64,000 nt of DNA from Alitta virens (taxonomy: Eukaryota > Annelida > Polychaeta > Phyllodocida > Nereididae). Each line of letters opens with the position of its first letter. Position 1 is the stretch's first letter. Shown here in pieces: positions 1-13,290 of the stretch. The stretch lies in contig OW028576.1 in NCBI GenBank assembly GCA_932294295.1, positions 49,680,199 to 49,744,198 on the forward strand. The letters run 5' to 3'. A model generated the notes under the pieces. It did no database searches, had not been told where the DNA came from, and saw only the letters and a list, made by a program, of their open reading frames with translations. A program made the position numbers and the translations under genes.

Positions 1-217
1 GTTTCTGTGATTATGTACGCTGAAGTGTTTTTCTGTTATTCACGATTGTATCTAGGAATATCGAGATTGCATTAAGGCATACAGCAGCTATCACAAATTG
101 CTTTATAAAGAAGCAATTACAACTGAATTAAATCGGCATTAGATATTTATTTTCCGATAGTAACACAATAGCATCTTACACCCTCATGCACTATTTATAA
201 TATCGTCACTAGCAGCA

Positions 218-330
218 GTGACGAATCGCCAATTTCGGATGACGAATCGACCAATTTCGGATGACGAATCGACCAATTTCGATGACGAATGGACCAGTTT
301 ACATTGGGTTGCTCGCGCAGTGACGAATCG
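218..330. repeat. CpG-bearing ~22-bp tandem repeat
   Basis: A unit reading gacgaatcgaccaatttcg, with short variants, recurs about four times in a row, and a fifth partial copy lies near 322-331. Each unit carries several CpG dinucleotides, unlike the AT-rich flanks. There is no coding potential. The sequence upstream (1-217) shows nothing recognisable. Confidence 0.7.
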
Positions 331-3300
331 ACCTGTTACCATTTAAGCTGAGCTAATAACTTTAGTGCAGAATTTTGATCAATATAAAGGGTAGAATATG
401 TATTTTCCGTCTTCCTCTTAGGGTCCGAGTTCTGCTCTGTCAATAGTCGATGTCATTGATAACTATCCTGCTCAAACATTTATTGCTGAGGGTAACAAAC
501 GTGAGAGCTTTGCAACCTCAATATGGGCTCCCTAGCCGCAGTAATTGATATTCAAAGTTAATTTTCAAGTGTCAAAAATAACTCCATTAAGCCTAGTAAA
601 TTGCGAAAATATTTAATGCTACATTTTCCTCTCCTCAGTGACTGGCTGCTAATCCGCTGATGTACAGGCATTGCTTTCGGATCCAAATATATATATTAAT
701 TTGAGAAACATTTGGCTTGAGTCAGCCATTACTGTGTTTTGTGCCTATCTTTTATTTGCCATGTTTTGATTTATTTTACTTCCTACCTTTCCATTTACCA
801 ATAACAAACTACTGACATCTGATTCAATCCAGTTGTATGGCTTATATCATAGAAAGAAATGTATTACTTTAAGATATATATTATAAATCTCTTTCCTGTA
901 CACGCCCGATTCAGTCAGTCATCTTATGACAAATCAAAATTATTCAAAACGTATAGGCTGCCACAGTAGCATGCCCTTACTTCTGTATTTCATTTTGACA
1001 TTCACATCATTTATTTTTTATACTAAAATGGATTTCCGGAACAGAACTCTTGTGCTAATGCTCTTAATCTAATGGCATTTCATGCACTATTACACTATAT
1101 TACTTAGGTGTGCCTTTTAATAGTCTTATTGATATAGCTCGGTTTTGTTTTTACAAAATAAGAAAAAAATGGTAAAAATAATTTTTTGGTTTTTGGTTTC
1201 TGGTCCAGAACTGAAACCCTTATCCATCGAAGGGTATAAACATGAAGAGAAAATATCTGAAACAGTGTAGTTGTGCCTCCTGGGGGTCTTATGGCCATAA
1301 TAATATAGAATATTTTATAATTAGGGAAAATATGAAAGATTCTTGGTTTTAAAAACCTCCATATCAAGGACATTATTTATCCTTCATGAATGAAATTTTC
1401 AAATAACATAACTTAATAGTAGTACTTTCTCTTTCCAAACGCAGGTCTTATGTTATAATGAAAGTCATAATAAAATTAGTACCATGGTACATATATTCAT
1501 GTTAATATTTCATCCGGTTGCTGTAACTGAATAATAAGGGCAGTGAGCAAAACTACTATTTCCCTGACTAATTCACAAAGTCTCAACTGAATACACAAAG
1601 CTTATATTTAGACTCCTAGTTAAATCATCACACTTTGCTAGATATGCATTTGTTGAATAATTAATCTCAGAAACATGTTTTTCATGCAAAATACAGATTG
1701 ATACTAAACATGACATCCATAATAACCTCCGACAGTATTATTGGGATTGATATTGATTTTATTTGTTTAAAATAAAGTTGAAATATATAAAAGTGATAAG
1801 AATTTTAAAAGACCAAAGGTTTAATGTTTAAGGTCATGTACAAGTATAGCATGGAGTTTACTGTACTTGTAGCTTAATGGTGACGACAATAGATTATTAG
1901 CTGATAGATATCTATATTATTATCAAAATTGCTCAAGAAACATCTCACACAGCTGTAACAAACACCATCTGAGTTTGCACCATGTGCTTCCTATCAATTT
2001 GGAATTTGTTTAACATTATCAACTGTGATTGTCTTGGATGGACAAGAACAACATACACAAGATAGCATAATGTCTAGTTGCTCAACTACATAAATGTGTT
2101 AAAGAGGTTTCGAACAATGTTGATGACACTTGTGTACGACATGGCCATTCGCTGAGGGTTTGCTGCCATGCAGCCTATGTTTTTTCCAACAGATGACCAA
2201 TAATCTAATGCACTTAATGTTAAGTTTAGATACCCACTTGAAAAGCATGTAGGCTTAGATCAATCATTTTAGTGGAGGTTAATGTGATCTTATTTAAAAT
2301 ATGCCTATAAAAAATGAAATTTATTGCAGTATACTTTTGCATATGGTGCCCTAGTGAGTTAAGTGACAATGTAATTGGTTTTAGAACTTGATAAATTCTT
2401 TACTCCCATGCACATCATGGAAAGAGATGAATATTTGTACTTGGCCATTTTAGGTTAGCAGTAATATAATTAAATGCCTTCGAAAAATATGTGTTTCAAT
2501 TGTAAATTTCAAAACAAGTATGTTAAACTTGCAATTAGATTAATATGAATTCGGAAAGAAATGTCTGTTCTAATTGCAATTTTATGGAAGTGATAAATAA
2601 GGAGAAGTATGAGTAGCAACTACAGTTAATTTCATTAAAAACCGCTGGCCAAATTGAACCTAGACAATTTCGCTACCTGCCACTAAACGGAGTTGTCTCA
2701 ATGTACCTTGATTTAGAAATTTTACTGCCACCTTCATATTTGTGGATATAATAGTGTCTGGGAAAATGTTTTCACCCTTTTAATTCCTTCATTATACTTA
2801 AATATAATTGAAATGTATTTAGTTATGGTTTTTACTATACAATTTTCAGACATATTTTGGTATAGCTTTCCACTAAATGGTAAATTCTGCTAAAAAAAAA
2901 TTATAATACTAAAAATCTTTTTTTCGCTATAACGAGGGTGAAAAAGTGAAATTGATACTAAAAAAATCAGCAAACAAAGACCAAGGACAAAATTATGGGA
3001 TTTTAGCTCAGTGTATAATATTGCAATTCAGAGTGCAGTTGAAAGTCATTTAATGTTTTAATTAACTATTAATTTAAGAGGGCAGTAAAACAGAGACCTA
3101 TGTGTTTTGTTTTCATGTTTATGTGACATTATGGTGAGGAGCAGCTTGCACTACAAGAAGTGGATGTGAAAATATAAGGCCTCATGAATTTAGAAATGAG
3201 CTGGTTGCTCTATGAGGTACGTAAATCCTAAGGAAAGTGGCCTGAATTACTTACAATTGCTGGGCTCTCAGATAACTGACTAAAGTTCTTTGCCTGGTAA

Positions 3301-3627
3301 CATCTAGCCCTCTGATGTTTGTCTAATAGAATGGAGCTTCCCTAGGGTGCAAATTGAACATCATTAGCAGTTGGCGCCACCTTGTGTATTGTTTAAATAG
3401 TACACCATATAGTTTTAAGTTGTCATACAGTATTTGGGAAGCGTTGTTAACTGCTGCAGGGGGATTTAAATGGTTGTCTGTATTAGAGATTAGTTTGTAT
3501 GATTAAGTTATGCACTTCAAATCACTCTCTACTAGTGCCAGTTGAAATGATGGCTGTTATGTGATATACAGTTTACTGGTAACTGCCTTCCATGTTATAA
3601 GCCCACACTAGAAGTACCATCATAGAT

Positions 3628-3865
3628 GGGGGTCTAGCTCAGTGGTAGTGGGCTGGGCTTCCAACCACTGGGTCCCGGGTTCAATTCCTGTTCGAGGCTC
3701 TGTTAGATGGCTGTTTCATCCATCATCTCATTGCCATGGTCCCATATCCACCCGCCACCCCATGACCCTGTATGTATTACGCCAGCCTACCGAATAATGG
3801 TGAGCAGTAAGTCCTTTCCTCGGAGCGCTGCACTAACTTACTAGCTGGTCCCCATAATTTCAGTT
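3628..3865 (+). repeat. tRNA-derived SINE
   Basis: A box-A-like stretch (tctagctcagtggtagtgg) and a box B (gggttcaattcc, about 3677-3688) sit at tRNA spacing. They are followed by about 170 bp of non-tRNA body and a 3' end near cttactagctggtcccc. The tRNA part does not form a clean tRNA with a 3' acceptor partner, so this is a retroposon head and not a tRNA gene. Confidence 0.6.
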
Positions 3866-3966
3866 CACTGTATTGTTGAACATATGAAACAAATATGCAA
3901 TGTAAATCATGCAAATTGTAATGTCTGCTGTATATAAGTTTGATTACAGTTACATAACAACTGGAG

Positions 3967-4093
3967 TAACACCCTATTCTTATTTTATCATATTGTGCCC
4001 CTAAATGAATTGAATAGGCTTACTTTGGGTAACACCCTATTCTTATTTTATCATATTGTGCCCCTAAATAAACTGAATAGGCTTACTTTGGGT
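3967..4093. repeat. ~61-bp tandem duplication (two units)
   Basis: The stretch starting gtaacaccctattcttat and ending ggcttactttgg occurs twice in direct succession with only a few differences. It is non-coding. Confidence 0.85.
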
Positions 4094-7000
4094 TTAAAAG
4101 GCTGAGTTCTGGATTTTTTCTTGCCAGTGACATTCTTTTAATAGAACTTAAGTATGCCCAGTAATCTAGAATGAAGTAACACCCATTGTAAACCAAATGA
4201 AACATATAAAGGACCTCTTTAGCCGAAGAGGTGCCACCTGGTGTTAAATCACTTAGACTGATTGCCCTTGATGTAACCTGTGCCACTACTATGTCCCCAA
4301 TTTCGTAGAAATTACCTTTAAAAAAAAGCAAGGTTGAAATTACGATTATGACTAGTAATAAGATGACTAGCCTGATCTACATTGCCCATGCATTTTATTA
4401 TTTGATATTTTATCTGTAGGCCATCCACCATGCAATTTACTTCTTCTCTTTCAGCGGTGATATCACAGAGGGAGATGAAATTTTGTGTTTCATAATAACA
4501 AAAAGGTGAAGTTGTATTAAGCATTCAGATAATCAATGATAGAACTCTGGAATGCATTTTCCATGGTTGCTGTTTTCAGAAAAAAATTTGGTTTTCTTTG
4601 TGCAAGTATTAACCCATTATAGATTGTATTTCCCAATTATAAGTAATGGGAAAATACCATGCAGCAAGGCTTTGTCCGTGGTATGTGTGAAGACTGAACT
4701 ATAAATTGCTGGTTGTTAAGGTGTGGGACCCTGGGATTCTTATAACAAAAATTATCTGCATCAGGTGACTGGCTGCATATTTGGCTGTTGTGCAGAAAAC
4801 GCTTTCAGGCCTCGAATAATGTTTATATAATTATTATTGACAATTGGGTTTGGATTGGCCATTTCTCTTTTACTCTATCATTTATTTTGCAAGGATTTTA
4901 TTTAGTTTATTGCCTTCCTTTCCACTTACCAATTACATACAACTAACTGGCTGATTCAAATCAATTGAAAAAGAGTTTTCCATGAATTTTACAGCATTTT
5001 ATATTGGTGATCTTACATGTACAACAGGAATATGCAGTCAGTCACTCCATAAAATTTCTAAATTATTTTGGCGAAAATGATTGACATGTTCCGTGTTCAG
5101 CTTGACAAAATCTTCTTGTGTGGCATAAAAAAAGTTTATTTTGGCAATTGTAAATGAAGGCCATGGCAAATGGATATCCCTAAGTCACCACTAATAATTA
5201 ATAGTACTAATGGATTGATGAAGAGAGATAAAGCCGTTCTTTTTATTTTCAATGCAACCTCATGCCAAGGAGATGTGGCTGCGATGGAAAAATGACATCG
5301 AGATTGCAGACATTAGGAAATTGCCATGGTAAGTTAAGAATCTACTTTGATGAAACCATGTGTCTGAATGTCATAACAAAGCATTAAATGTACTTTATAT
5401 TGTGAGAAATGAAATCCAATCCAATAAGCATTGTAGTTGCACGGGGTTTCTGTGGCTGGTGCATTGGTGCCACCTGGTGTTTGTCAACTGAAAATGTGGC
5501 TCCCTCTAGTGTGGTGACTAAATGCTAATCAGTCCCACCAGTACCACCACAAGATTTTATTATATTTCTTCAGACAATTACAAATCTCAGCTTGTTGGTA
5601 ACTCAATTGACCTGTAGAAATTTTGTCCCTTAAGTCTCTAATTTTGAATTTGTAATATGCATATTGTTACGTATTCAAATAAAACAATTCTTGGTGTATG
5701 CGACTGAACAATTACAATTGAATAGCAATTGTATAGCAGAACAAAACTTTCGAATCAGTTAGGCCATGCAATCCATGAGGTAATAATACAGAGTTTTTAG
5801 CCTTCAGTATCAATAGATAGATAATTTAAATATATTGGTAAATTTTCAAATGTAATTCTTATTGCGATGGACAGCATTTCTGATGTCGGCAAATATCAAA
5901 CCAGTCTTTAGGTAGGTAATTAAGCAGGTTGTTGGGCCGGGACAGTACATCCACATGCAAATTGATGGGTCTTTCTTAGAAATCTTAACGATTTCAATGC
6001 GATACTCAACTCTGCTGTAAATTTTATGATTAAAATAAATGCATGTGCTTTATGTTTGTAGAACTCTCAATGATTGATGTTTAATTTCAGGAATGACATC
6101 TTCAAAGAAAATGGATCAACAGGAATGATGTTGAGGAGTTTGCTGTAGCATGAAAACAAAGGTGGAGTTGTTTCTAGTTAAAATTATAATTAGTGCTTGA
6201 TGAAGAGAGCAGCACCATGGTCTTTGTTTTTCTTGAACTTAGGATTTTGATTCTCTGTGTGCACATGTGTGCGGTACTTCAACATATCATATTATCATAA
6301 TATGTGTAAATCACTTTGGCTCTATGATTAAAAAATATAGTGCTCTATAGCAGCAAACCCTCAGCGCACAAATGGAAACAGCAATAGATAAGAATGCCAT
6401 AAGACTGCAAGGCCACACTCCTGGTGCTCCGTCAGAATTCTATTTCTATAATAGTTTTGGTGTAATTATTAGTTAGATTAATGTCATATAGACTATAAAG
6501 ACTTAAATTTTGGCTAGATCTTTATAACTGTAAGACACTTGAATAAATGGGAGGGAAGGGGGACAGTACACAATTTTTTAAACTTTTAATGTCAAATTAC
6601 TAATTGAAATATGTTAAACATTCCAATGTACCTGCTAAAAAAAACCAAATTGAATTTTACTGACAAATAGTAATAATACTATAAGAGTACTATGCATGTA
6701 GAGGCAATTAATAGAAATAGCCGAAGTCAACCAATACAAGAAAGAAAGCTTGAACTGTTTCAGATGCAACCAAGTCAGCTAGGGAAATCTGTGCATGTCA
6801 TATCAAAATGGTTACTAAAAGGCATATTTAGGAGGCATATTTTTAACAACTTAAAACATATATTACTGATAGGCCTATATAAAGAGATAACTACGAAATG
6901 AAACACAAACTGATGCTTTGATTAGAAGTTTTCATTGACACCAAATTTGCAATTGTCAATTCTGATTGTCATCGCATAGGCGATATGTCATGGTGTGGGT

Positions 7001-7976
7001 CATGTGACTGGGACGGAAAAAAATCTTTTTTTTGTAAAATTATTTTATGTATTATTATCATTCGAAATGTAGAGTGTATAATGTACAAGAATATGGCAAT
7101 AAGGCGATACCGTACTAATTTCCTGGATATAATTTTAAAATGGAATCTAGGAAAGAGCATTTAGGAATTAAAGCTATTCTTAGCATTTTTTTTGCGAATG
7201 TTCCATTATTTAAAATGCAAGAGATTAATGACAAATGCAGAAAATAGAAAATATGATAAGCGTGATACATTAGTACATGATTTCCTGCATGTAGATATTT
7301 TGCCTCAGATGTTAAGGTTTGCTTTGGATAAAAATAAAAATTTTTATTTAATTTTCAAAAAAGAAACATAGGTTTGGTTACGTATGTCAATGTGACCATC
7401 AAAAGGCACACAACTAGTAATGATATATGCAAAAGTTCATTAGAGTGAGGCATTGATTAGTTTTCAAGTGCTTCATAGATACAGTTATCTGGTCCACATG
7501 TCTAAAAATAAATCAGTGATAACAATAGCCACTTGGAACGCTTATTACCAAGTGCAACAAATGTGGGAGAGCTTTGCAACATCTCTTTAACAGCATATAT
7601 TTGATAACTAAGGTTCTTTCATCCATGAAATATTTTGGAGGTTTCCTAATGAAGTGTAAAATGCGACATTTGTTTCCCCTCTTCTAGACAGGCTGCTTAC
7701 AGACTGATGTGAATGGCTGCTTGTAGGCAGACAATACTTTCAGACTTAATGTAATATTTGAGAAACATTTGGCTCGAGTCAGCCATTACTGTGTTTTATG
7801 CCTATCTTTTATTTTGTATTATTTTATTTAGTTTATTTCCTACCTTTCCACTTACAATAACGAGCTACTTACAGGCTGATTCGATCCAATTGTGTGCATG
7901 AAATAGGTTTACTACATGGGGATGTAATTAGTCTTATATCATACTGTAAAGTGCAGCCCCTGGCAACCACTTATTA

Positions 7977-8318
7977 TATGTCAGTTAGAGTTATATGACA
8001 GGTGCATTGGTTGTATGCTCCTCATTACACTTGCCTTAGGCAAAGGATATATGTTAGAGTTATATGACAGGTGCATTATTGTATGCTCCTCATTGCACTT
8101 GCCTTAGGCAAAGGATATGTGTCAGTTAGAGTAATATGACAGGTGCATTGATTGTATGCTCCTCATTACACTTGCCCTAGGCAAAGGATATATGTCAGTC
8201 AGAGTAATATGACAGGTGCATTGATTGCATGCTCCTAATTACACTTGCCCTAGGCAAAGGATATATGTCAGTTAGAGTTATATGACATTTGCTCTTCATT
8301 ACACCTGCCCTATGCAGG
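7977..8318. repeat. 73-bp tandem repeat, about 4.7 units
   Basis: Units begin tatgtcagttagagttatat and end cttgccttaggcaaaggata. The starts are near 7977, 8050, 8118, 8191 and 8264, the last being partial. Unit 2 has lost 5 bp. There is no long open frame through it. Confidence 0.85.
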
Positions 8319-8449
8319 CCTCTGCTCATGTGTGACCTAAATGCAGTTGTTATGTGTTCTAATCATTTCCATGTGCTAGTCACTGCTCTGCTCACATGTG
8401 TCAGTTGTTTTCTCATTACTCATGTTTAGCCTTATACTTAATTAGCCTG

Positions 8450-8640
8450 CTGCAAGGAATATTGATTGTATTATTAACATTGATTATATTATTAGTATTG
8501 ATTACATTATTAATTGATTGACTGTATTATTAATCAATTGATTGACTATATCATTGATTGATTGATTAAGTCATTAATTGATTGATTGCTTATGTCCAAT
8601 TGTCAATTGATAGATTGTATTATTCATTTTGTTCTTCATA
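8450..8640. repeat. ATTGATT-rich low-complexity stretch
   Basis: Irregular reiterations of attgattgatt and attaattgattg run through this stretch. It is simple-sequence DNA with no coding signal. Confidence 0.8.
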
Positions 8641-8689
8641 TTGATTTATTGTCAGTATTATGTGAGTGCATTGCCCTGTTAAGATGCCT

Positions 8690-9410
8690 CACTGTTGAGT
8701 CCTAAATTGTGGGAGGAGCTAATTAACTCCCGCCAAAACTTTCCCTCCAAAACTGCTGACCAAGCCAAAGTTGACACTCAGTACAATAGCCCATTGTGAC
8801 TTGAGCTATAAATAGCCTCAGCACAATGCAGAGCACTGCAGGGGGTCCACTTTTGCTCCATTGTCTTAGCTTCACTAATCCCTGCCAGATCTCAGCCAAA
8901 GATGCTGGTAGCAACCCTGTTTGGGGGAGGTATCACCCCACACAATGTGAATGATAATTGAGCAAATGGTCAGCAGCAGTGGAGTTTAATGTATTGTGAT
9001 TGGTTGATAATTCCCTCTCAGCCCTACTGGGGGGAAACTGCATGAATTGTACCTTTAATACATATACCCTGTGCACAATAAAAATAGGAGAGTTTCATCT
9101 TGCCAGCTGAGGAAGCAAAACCACTCTTGTGTTATTACTTGTACACTTTGGACTCTGCATATATTGTGCTTACTGCACTTTGGACTCTACCCACTTTGGA
9201 ACTGGGAGAACTTGACTTGCTTCAAGCTGAGATGAGACTCCGTTGAAAGTCTGCATTTTCAAGTCACTCTGACTTTATGCTGTTTACTTGGAGATGAGCA
9301 GCTTGGACTTGGAAATGTCATTGTATTGGAGTCATTAATGACATGGACTTTTACAATACGATCCTTCACACGACCTGTATGCAGTCAGTCTCCTTAATAA
9401 TGACAATCAA
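8690..9410 (+). mobile_element. Possible solo LTR
   Basis: A moderately GC-richer ~0.7-kb stretch begins near tgtgggaggagcta. It has a TATA-like box (ctataaatagcc, about 8804-8815) and, about 270 bp further on, a poly(A)-signal-like aataaaaatagg (about 9077). This arrangement resembles a retrovirus-like LTR. No primer binding site, gag-pol or second LTR is visible, and I could not fix the target-site duplication. A host promoter fragment is an alternative. Confidence 0.35.
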
Positions 9411-10334
9411 AATAAAATCATTTGAATAATATAAATCAGTACTTAGTGTAAATCACGATTTTTCTAGGGGGGATTTAAGAAACCTATATGTGGTATTTAA
9501 GTGTAGATAGCCATTTAAATGATTCCATAGTACATATATAACTTATTGAAAGATCAATAGATACCTAAAAAAAAATTGCATTATGACTTAGTGCCTAGAT
9601 GGTCTCAGTGACCACGCAATGAAGTCTATAAATGGAAAAATGGTTTACTCATACACTAGAAATAATCAATTTCAGTTTGGAAGACTGATCATATTGAGTT
9701 TAGGTCCCGTGACCATTTTGATTCTAACTCAGAAGGTATTTTAGCCTGTTTTAATTATTTTAATTCAGTTTTGAGACCCCAATTGCATACGACACATGGT
9801 CAGTTGTGATGGGTTGATTTTGACACTGTTTAGAATTTACCTTATAATATTATATTAGTATAATTCAGACCTATTGCTATATATAATTACCCATTGCTGC
9901 GGTTAAAATAGTTTAAATGAACAGATTATTTGCAAAGTATAAAAAGCTTGTATGAAGTCTTAAAAATTATTTCAATAGGGGTAGTACAAGTTAAATCTAA
10001 AGGGTAATTCAGACATCTTTTTGGGTTTAAACACTGGATTTATATGATTTTAGTGAAACTAAAGCAAGAGTTTTGTCAGCAAAAGGTCTATTATCCAATC
10101 TTAACCTAATGTTTTCTCGCTATGTCTTACATACATAGAAATAACGATGAGTTTATTGTATGGGTGCCTTTTACAGGTCTAATGGCCGTAACATGATATA
10201 GAATTTTATAATAGGGAAACACATATATAAACAATTCTCCTCTTTTTTTTCAATTTCCGTATCAACAACCAGCCATTTCTTAAGTATTATGTTGGCATTC
10301 ACTGAGGGTTTGCTGCCACGCAGCCTATGCTTTA

Positions 10335-10366
10335 GACGGAGGAACAGTAGTACCTATTCCTCCGTC
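10335..10366. other. Short perfect hairpin
   Basis: A 9-bp stem (gacggagga / tcctccgtc) closes a 14-nt loop. It lies just after the recurring motif ctgagggtttgctgcc, which is also found at about 2153 and, inverted, near 6352. It may be the end of a small mobile element. Confidence 0.5.
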
Positions 10367-10764
10367 ATGAGAGCCATCAGGTCTAGTTTAAATAAATTTT
10401 TGCTTAAAACATGATGATTATTTTACATATATTGCTAAGAAAAACTTGACTATCAAAGTCACAACTAGTGAGGTGCCAGTGTCTGCCGCCTGCCTGCCCA
10501 CCTTGGAGACAACATTTCATTAAAGTAATACTTTTGGCAAATGCCTCATGTTGAGGGCGAAGAAAGAGAAATAGTAGTTGACATGCTTAAGCCAAAAACT
10601 TATCAAAGAAGTATATTGCACGGCATACTTGCAGCTGCAAATGTGCCAAATTAAGGTATTTTCGCTTAACAGCCTTTACTGAATATAGGGAAATCATTCA
10701 AATTTAGAGAACATAAGCCAGATTCTCCTGTTTTGTTTTCATGTTGATGCAACATTGCGCCAAG

Positions 10765-13290
10765 GACCAACTTGCACTACAAGAAGTGGATGAGAAAACA
10801 CCAGGCATTGTGAACTCAGACATGAGCCAGTTGCCCTATATGGTGGGTAAATCCTTAATAAAGGGACCTGAGATGACTTGATATTACTCTGGATGACTTA
10901 AAGTAAGCTCTATGGATATCTCGCCCAGGTGCCAATATCATTTAGTTGTTGGTGCTTCTAGTCTATTTTTCATGCAAATGGTAGTATCCATATTACTAAG
11001 ATGGTAATTGCATTTTAACCACTCCATAGCATATCTTGAAAACAACATATTTTTGCCACATATATAATGTTAACTGCATAAGTATGGAAACAACTGTATA
11101 AGTAAGAAGACAAAATTATCATGCTCTTGAAAATGAGAACAGCTGAAATAAAAATGCCATAATATAAAGACCTTGTCAGTGATATTCAAAAGTAGTTTTA
11201 CTTAAAACGTTCAACTGATTCCCTTAGGTGACCAGTGGACACAGGTTAGCCTGTAGTATGAAGTAACCCAGCTGTATATGTACTTGAGTTGCAGTGCTGC
11301 CACCCAGTGTTAATTTCAGCTTGCAACACTGCTCTGTACAACTGCAGTGTATCTTGACCACTAGTATGTGCTAAAATGGAATTGTTACAAGGCCTTCCCA
11401 CTGAATGATTGCTTGTTCTATTCAGGGATGATATCATGGAGGGAAATGACCTGGAAGATGATGACCAGTTTCACAAAGCGTGTTTCATAATACAAAAGGT
11501 GAAGTTGTATGAAGCATTCATATTATCGATAGATCTCAGGGATGCAGTTTCCATGGTCATTGTCTTCAGATTAGGTATTTGCATTTAATGAATAGCAAGT
11601 TGCCATGCAGAAACATAATATTAATGTGTGGAACCCAGTGGCTTTAATGCCAAAAACCTCCAGCAAGTGACTCACTGCATATTGGCTGTTGTGCAGAATA
11701 TGCTTTCAGGCATCGAATATTAATGTATAATTGCAATTGGTTTGAATTGGCCATTTCTTTCTTTTGCTCTATCATTTATTTTGCATGTTATTTTTAGTTT
11801 ATTGCCTACCTTTCCACTTACCAATTACATACAACTAACTGGCTGATTCAAATCAATTGAAAAAGAGTTTTCCGTGAATGTTACTGCATTTTATATTGGT
11901 GATCTTATATGTACAACAGGAATATGCTGTCAGTCACTTCATAAAATTTCGAAATTATTTTAGCGAAAATGATTGACGTGTTCCTTGTTCAGTCCCAAGT
12001 CAAGCTTGACAAAATCTTCTTGTGTGGCACAAAAAAAGTTTATTTTGGCAAGTGTAAATGAAGGCCATGGCAAATTAGTCGCCACTAATAATTAATAGTA
12101 CTAATGGATTGATGAAGAGAGTTAAAGCCGTTCTTTTTATTTTCAATGCAACCTCATGCCAAGGAGATGTGGCTGCGATGGAAAAATGACATCGAGATTG
12201 CAGACATTAGGAAATTGCCATGGTAAGTTAAGAATCTACTTTGATGAAACCATGTGTCTGAATGTCATAACAATGCAATAAGTATTGTGCCTCTGTCTTA
12301 AGCAGGGTTTCTGTTTCTGCTTCACCTGGTGTTTTTCAACTTAAAATGTGGCTCCCTCTAGTGTGGTGACCATGGAACAGATGTTCTTCTGAGACTAAAT
12401 GCTAATGAGTCCCACCATTACCTAGAAATAGACCACAAGATTTTATTATATGTCTTCAGACAATTATAAATCTCAGCTTGTTAGTAACTCAACTGACCTG
12501 TAGAAATTTTATCCTTAAGTCTCTGATATGTATTTGTAATATATGCATATTGTTGCGCATTCAATGAAAACAGTTACTAAATTCTTGTTGTATGTGACTG
12601 AACAAATAAAATTGAATAGCAATTGTATAGCAGAACAAATTTTTCAATCAGTTAGGCCATGCAATCCATGAGGTAGTAATACTGAAATTTTAGCCTTCAG
12701 TATCAATAGATTGATAATTTAAATATATTGGTAAATTTTCAAATGTTATTCTTATTGAGATGGACAGCTTTAATCGGGTAGTGTAGCATTTCTGATGTCG
12801 GTCAGTTGAGCAGGTAGAACCCCCTGAAGATGTAAGGCTACATGGCCAATTGTGCCACGTGCGTTTTCCATGCGTTTGGATAAACGCATGGAAAACGCAT
12901 GGTTTTTGCCTCATTATAATTAGCTAAAAACCATGCGTTTTCCATGCGTTTATCCTTCTCATGGAAAACGCACGTGGCACATTTGGCCATGTAGTGTCGC
13001 ACCCTGGTGTATGTATGTATGACTGGTGACAAATATCAAACCAGTCTTTAGGTAGGTAATTAAGCAGGTTGATGGGCCCAGGACAGTACATCCACCATGC
13101 AAATTGATGGGTCTTTCTTAGAAATCTTAACGATTTCAATGCGATACTCAACTCTGCTGTAAATTTTATGATGAAGATAAATGCATGTGCTTTATGTTTG
13201 TAAAACTCTCAATGATTGATGTTTAATTTCAGGAATGACATCTTCAAAGAAAATGGATCAGCAGGAATGATGTTGAGGAGTGTGCTGTAG
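10765..13290 (+). CDS. Unrecognised multi-exon gene, 3' part (copy 2)
   Basis: Candidate exons are a 10765-10842 (26 codons, contains DQLALQEVDEKTPGIV, donor gtgggt), b 11426-11498 (73 nt, acidic DDIMEGNDLEDDDQF, donor gtgaag), c 12164-12222 (59 nt, EMWLRWKNDIEIADIRKLPW, donor gtaagt) and d 13233-13290 (acceptor ttaatttcag, ending LRSVL and TAG). Exons b, c and d join in consistent phases (0 then 2), giving an acidic-then-Trp-rich C-terminus. Exon a ends in phase 0, which does not fit exon b, so an exon is missing between them or a is misplaced. Against copy 1, exons c-d differ only at two first-codon positions (T/A and L/V). I do not recognise the family and see no signal peptide or membrane segment. 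The 5' end is not found. It could be a host gene or a coding part of an unknown mobile element. Confidence 0.35.
12841..12991. mobile_element. Palindromic MITE, CATGGCCA family, copy 1
   Basis: This is a 151-bp near-perfect palindrome flanked by TA on both sides. Its ends read catggccaattgtgccacgt and the inverted counterpart. Internal arms repeat catgcgttttccatgcgttt. TA flanks plus palindromic structure fit a Tc1/mariner- or Kolobok-type non-autonomous element; the superfamily is not certain. The family recurs at 18448, 36931, 38816 and 40680. Confidence 0.85.

Larger units (their letters stand above)
3139..6148 (+). pseudogene. Decayed copy of an unrecognised multi-exon gene (copy 1)
   Basis: Four exon-like segments match the better-preserved copy at 10765-13290. 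Segment a (3139-3216) has the same 78-nt length but an in-frame stop after about 12 codons. Segment b (4455-4505) is 22 nt shorter than its partner, which breaks the frame. Segments c (5270-5328, followed by gtaagt) and d (6091-6148, preceded by a ttaatttcag acceptor and ending in TAG) are intact and in matching phase (2/1). They would encode a C-terminus containing EMWLRWKNDIEIADIRKLPW. No family is recognised. Lesions in a and b mark this copy as a pseudogene or an old exon-bearing repeat. Confidence 0.4.
430..6345. repeat. Segmental duplication, copy 1 (diverged)
   Basis: Blocks of this region recur in the same order about 6.9-7.1 kb downstream. Pairs include 490-520 with 7565-7590, 690-900 with 7700-7900, 1100-1330 with 10150-10260, 3110-3230 with 10730-10860, 4455-4520 with 11426-11510, and 4850-6340 with 11735-13488. 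The last block is nearly identical; the others are strongly diverged. Copy 1 contains a 61-bp direct duplication (3967-4093) and a SINE (about 3628-3865). Outside the exon-like segments listed separately I see no gene in it. Confidence 0.75.

Noticed and set aside
3628..3705. Possible tRNA gene
   Set aside because: Box A and B are present but no closing acceptor stem, and a non-tRNA body follows as in a SINE.
7977..8318. CRISPR-like direct repeats
   Set aside because: Repeats are contiguous without unique spacers and the DNA is animal nuclear; ordinary tandem repeat. The same applies at 33046 and 33296.
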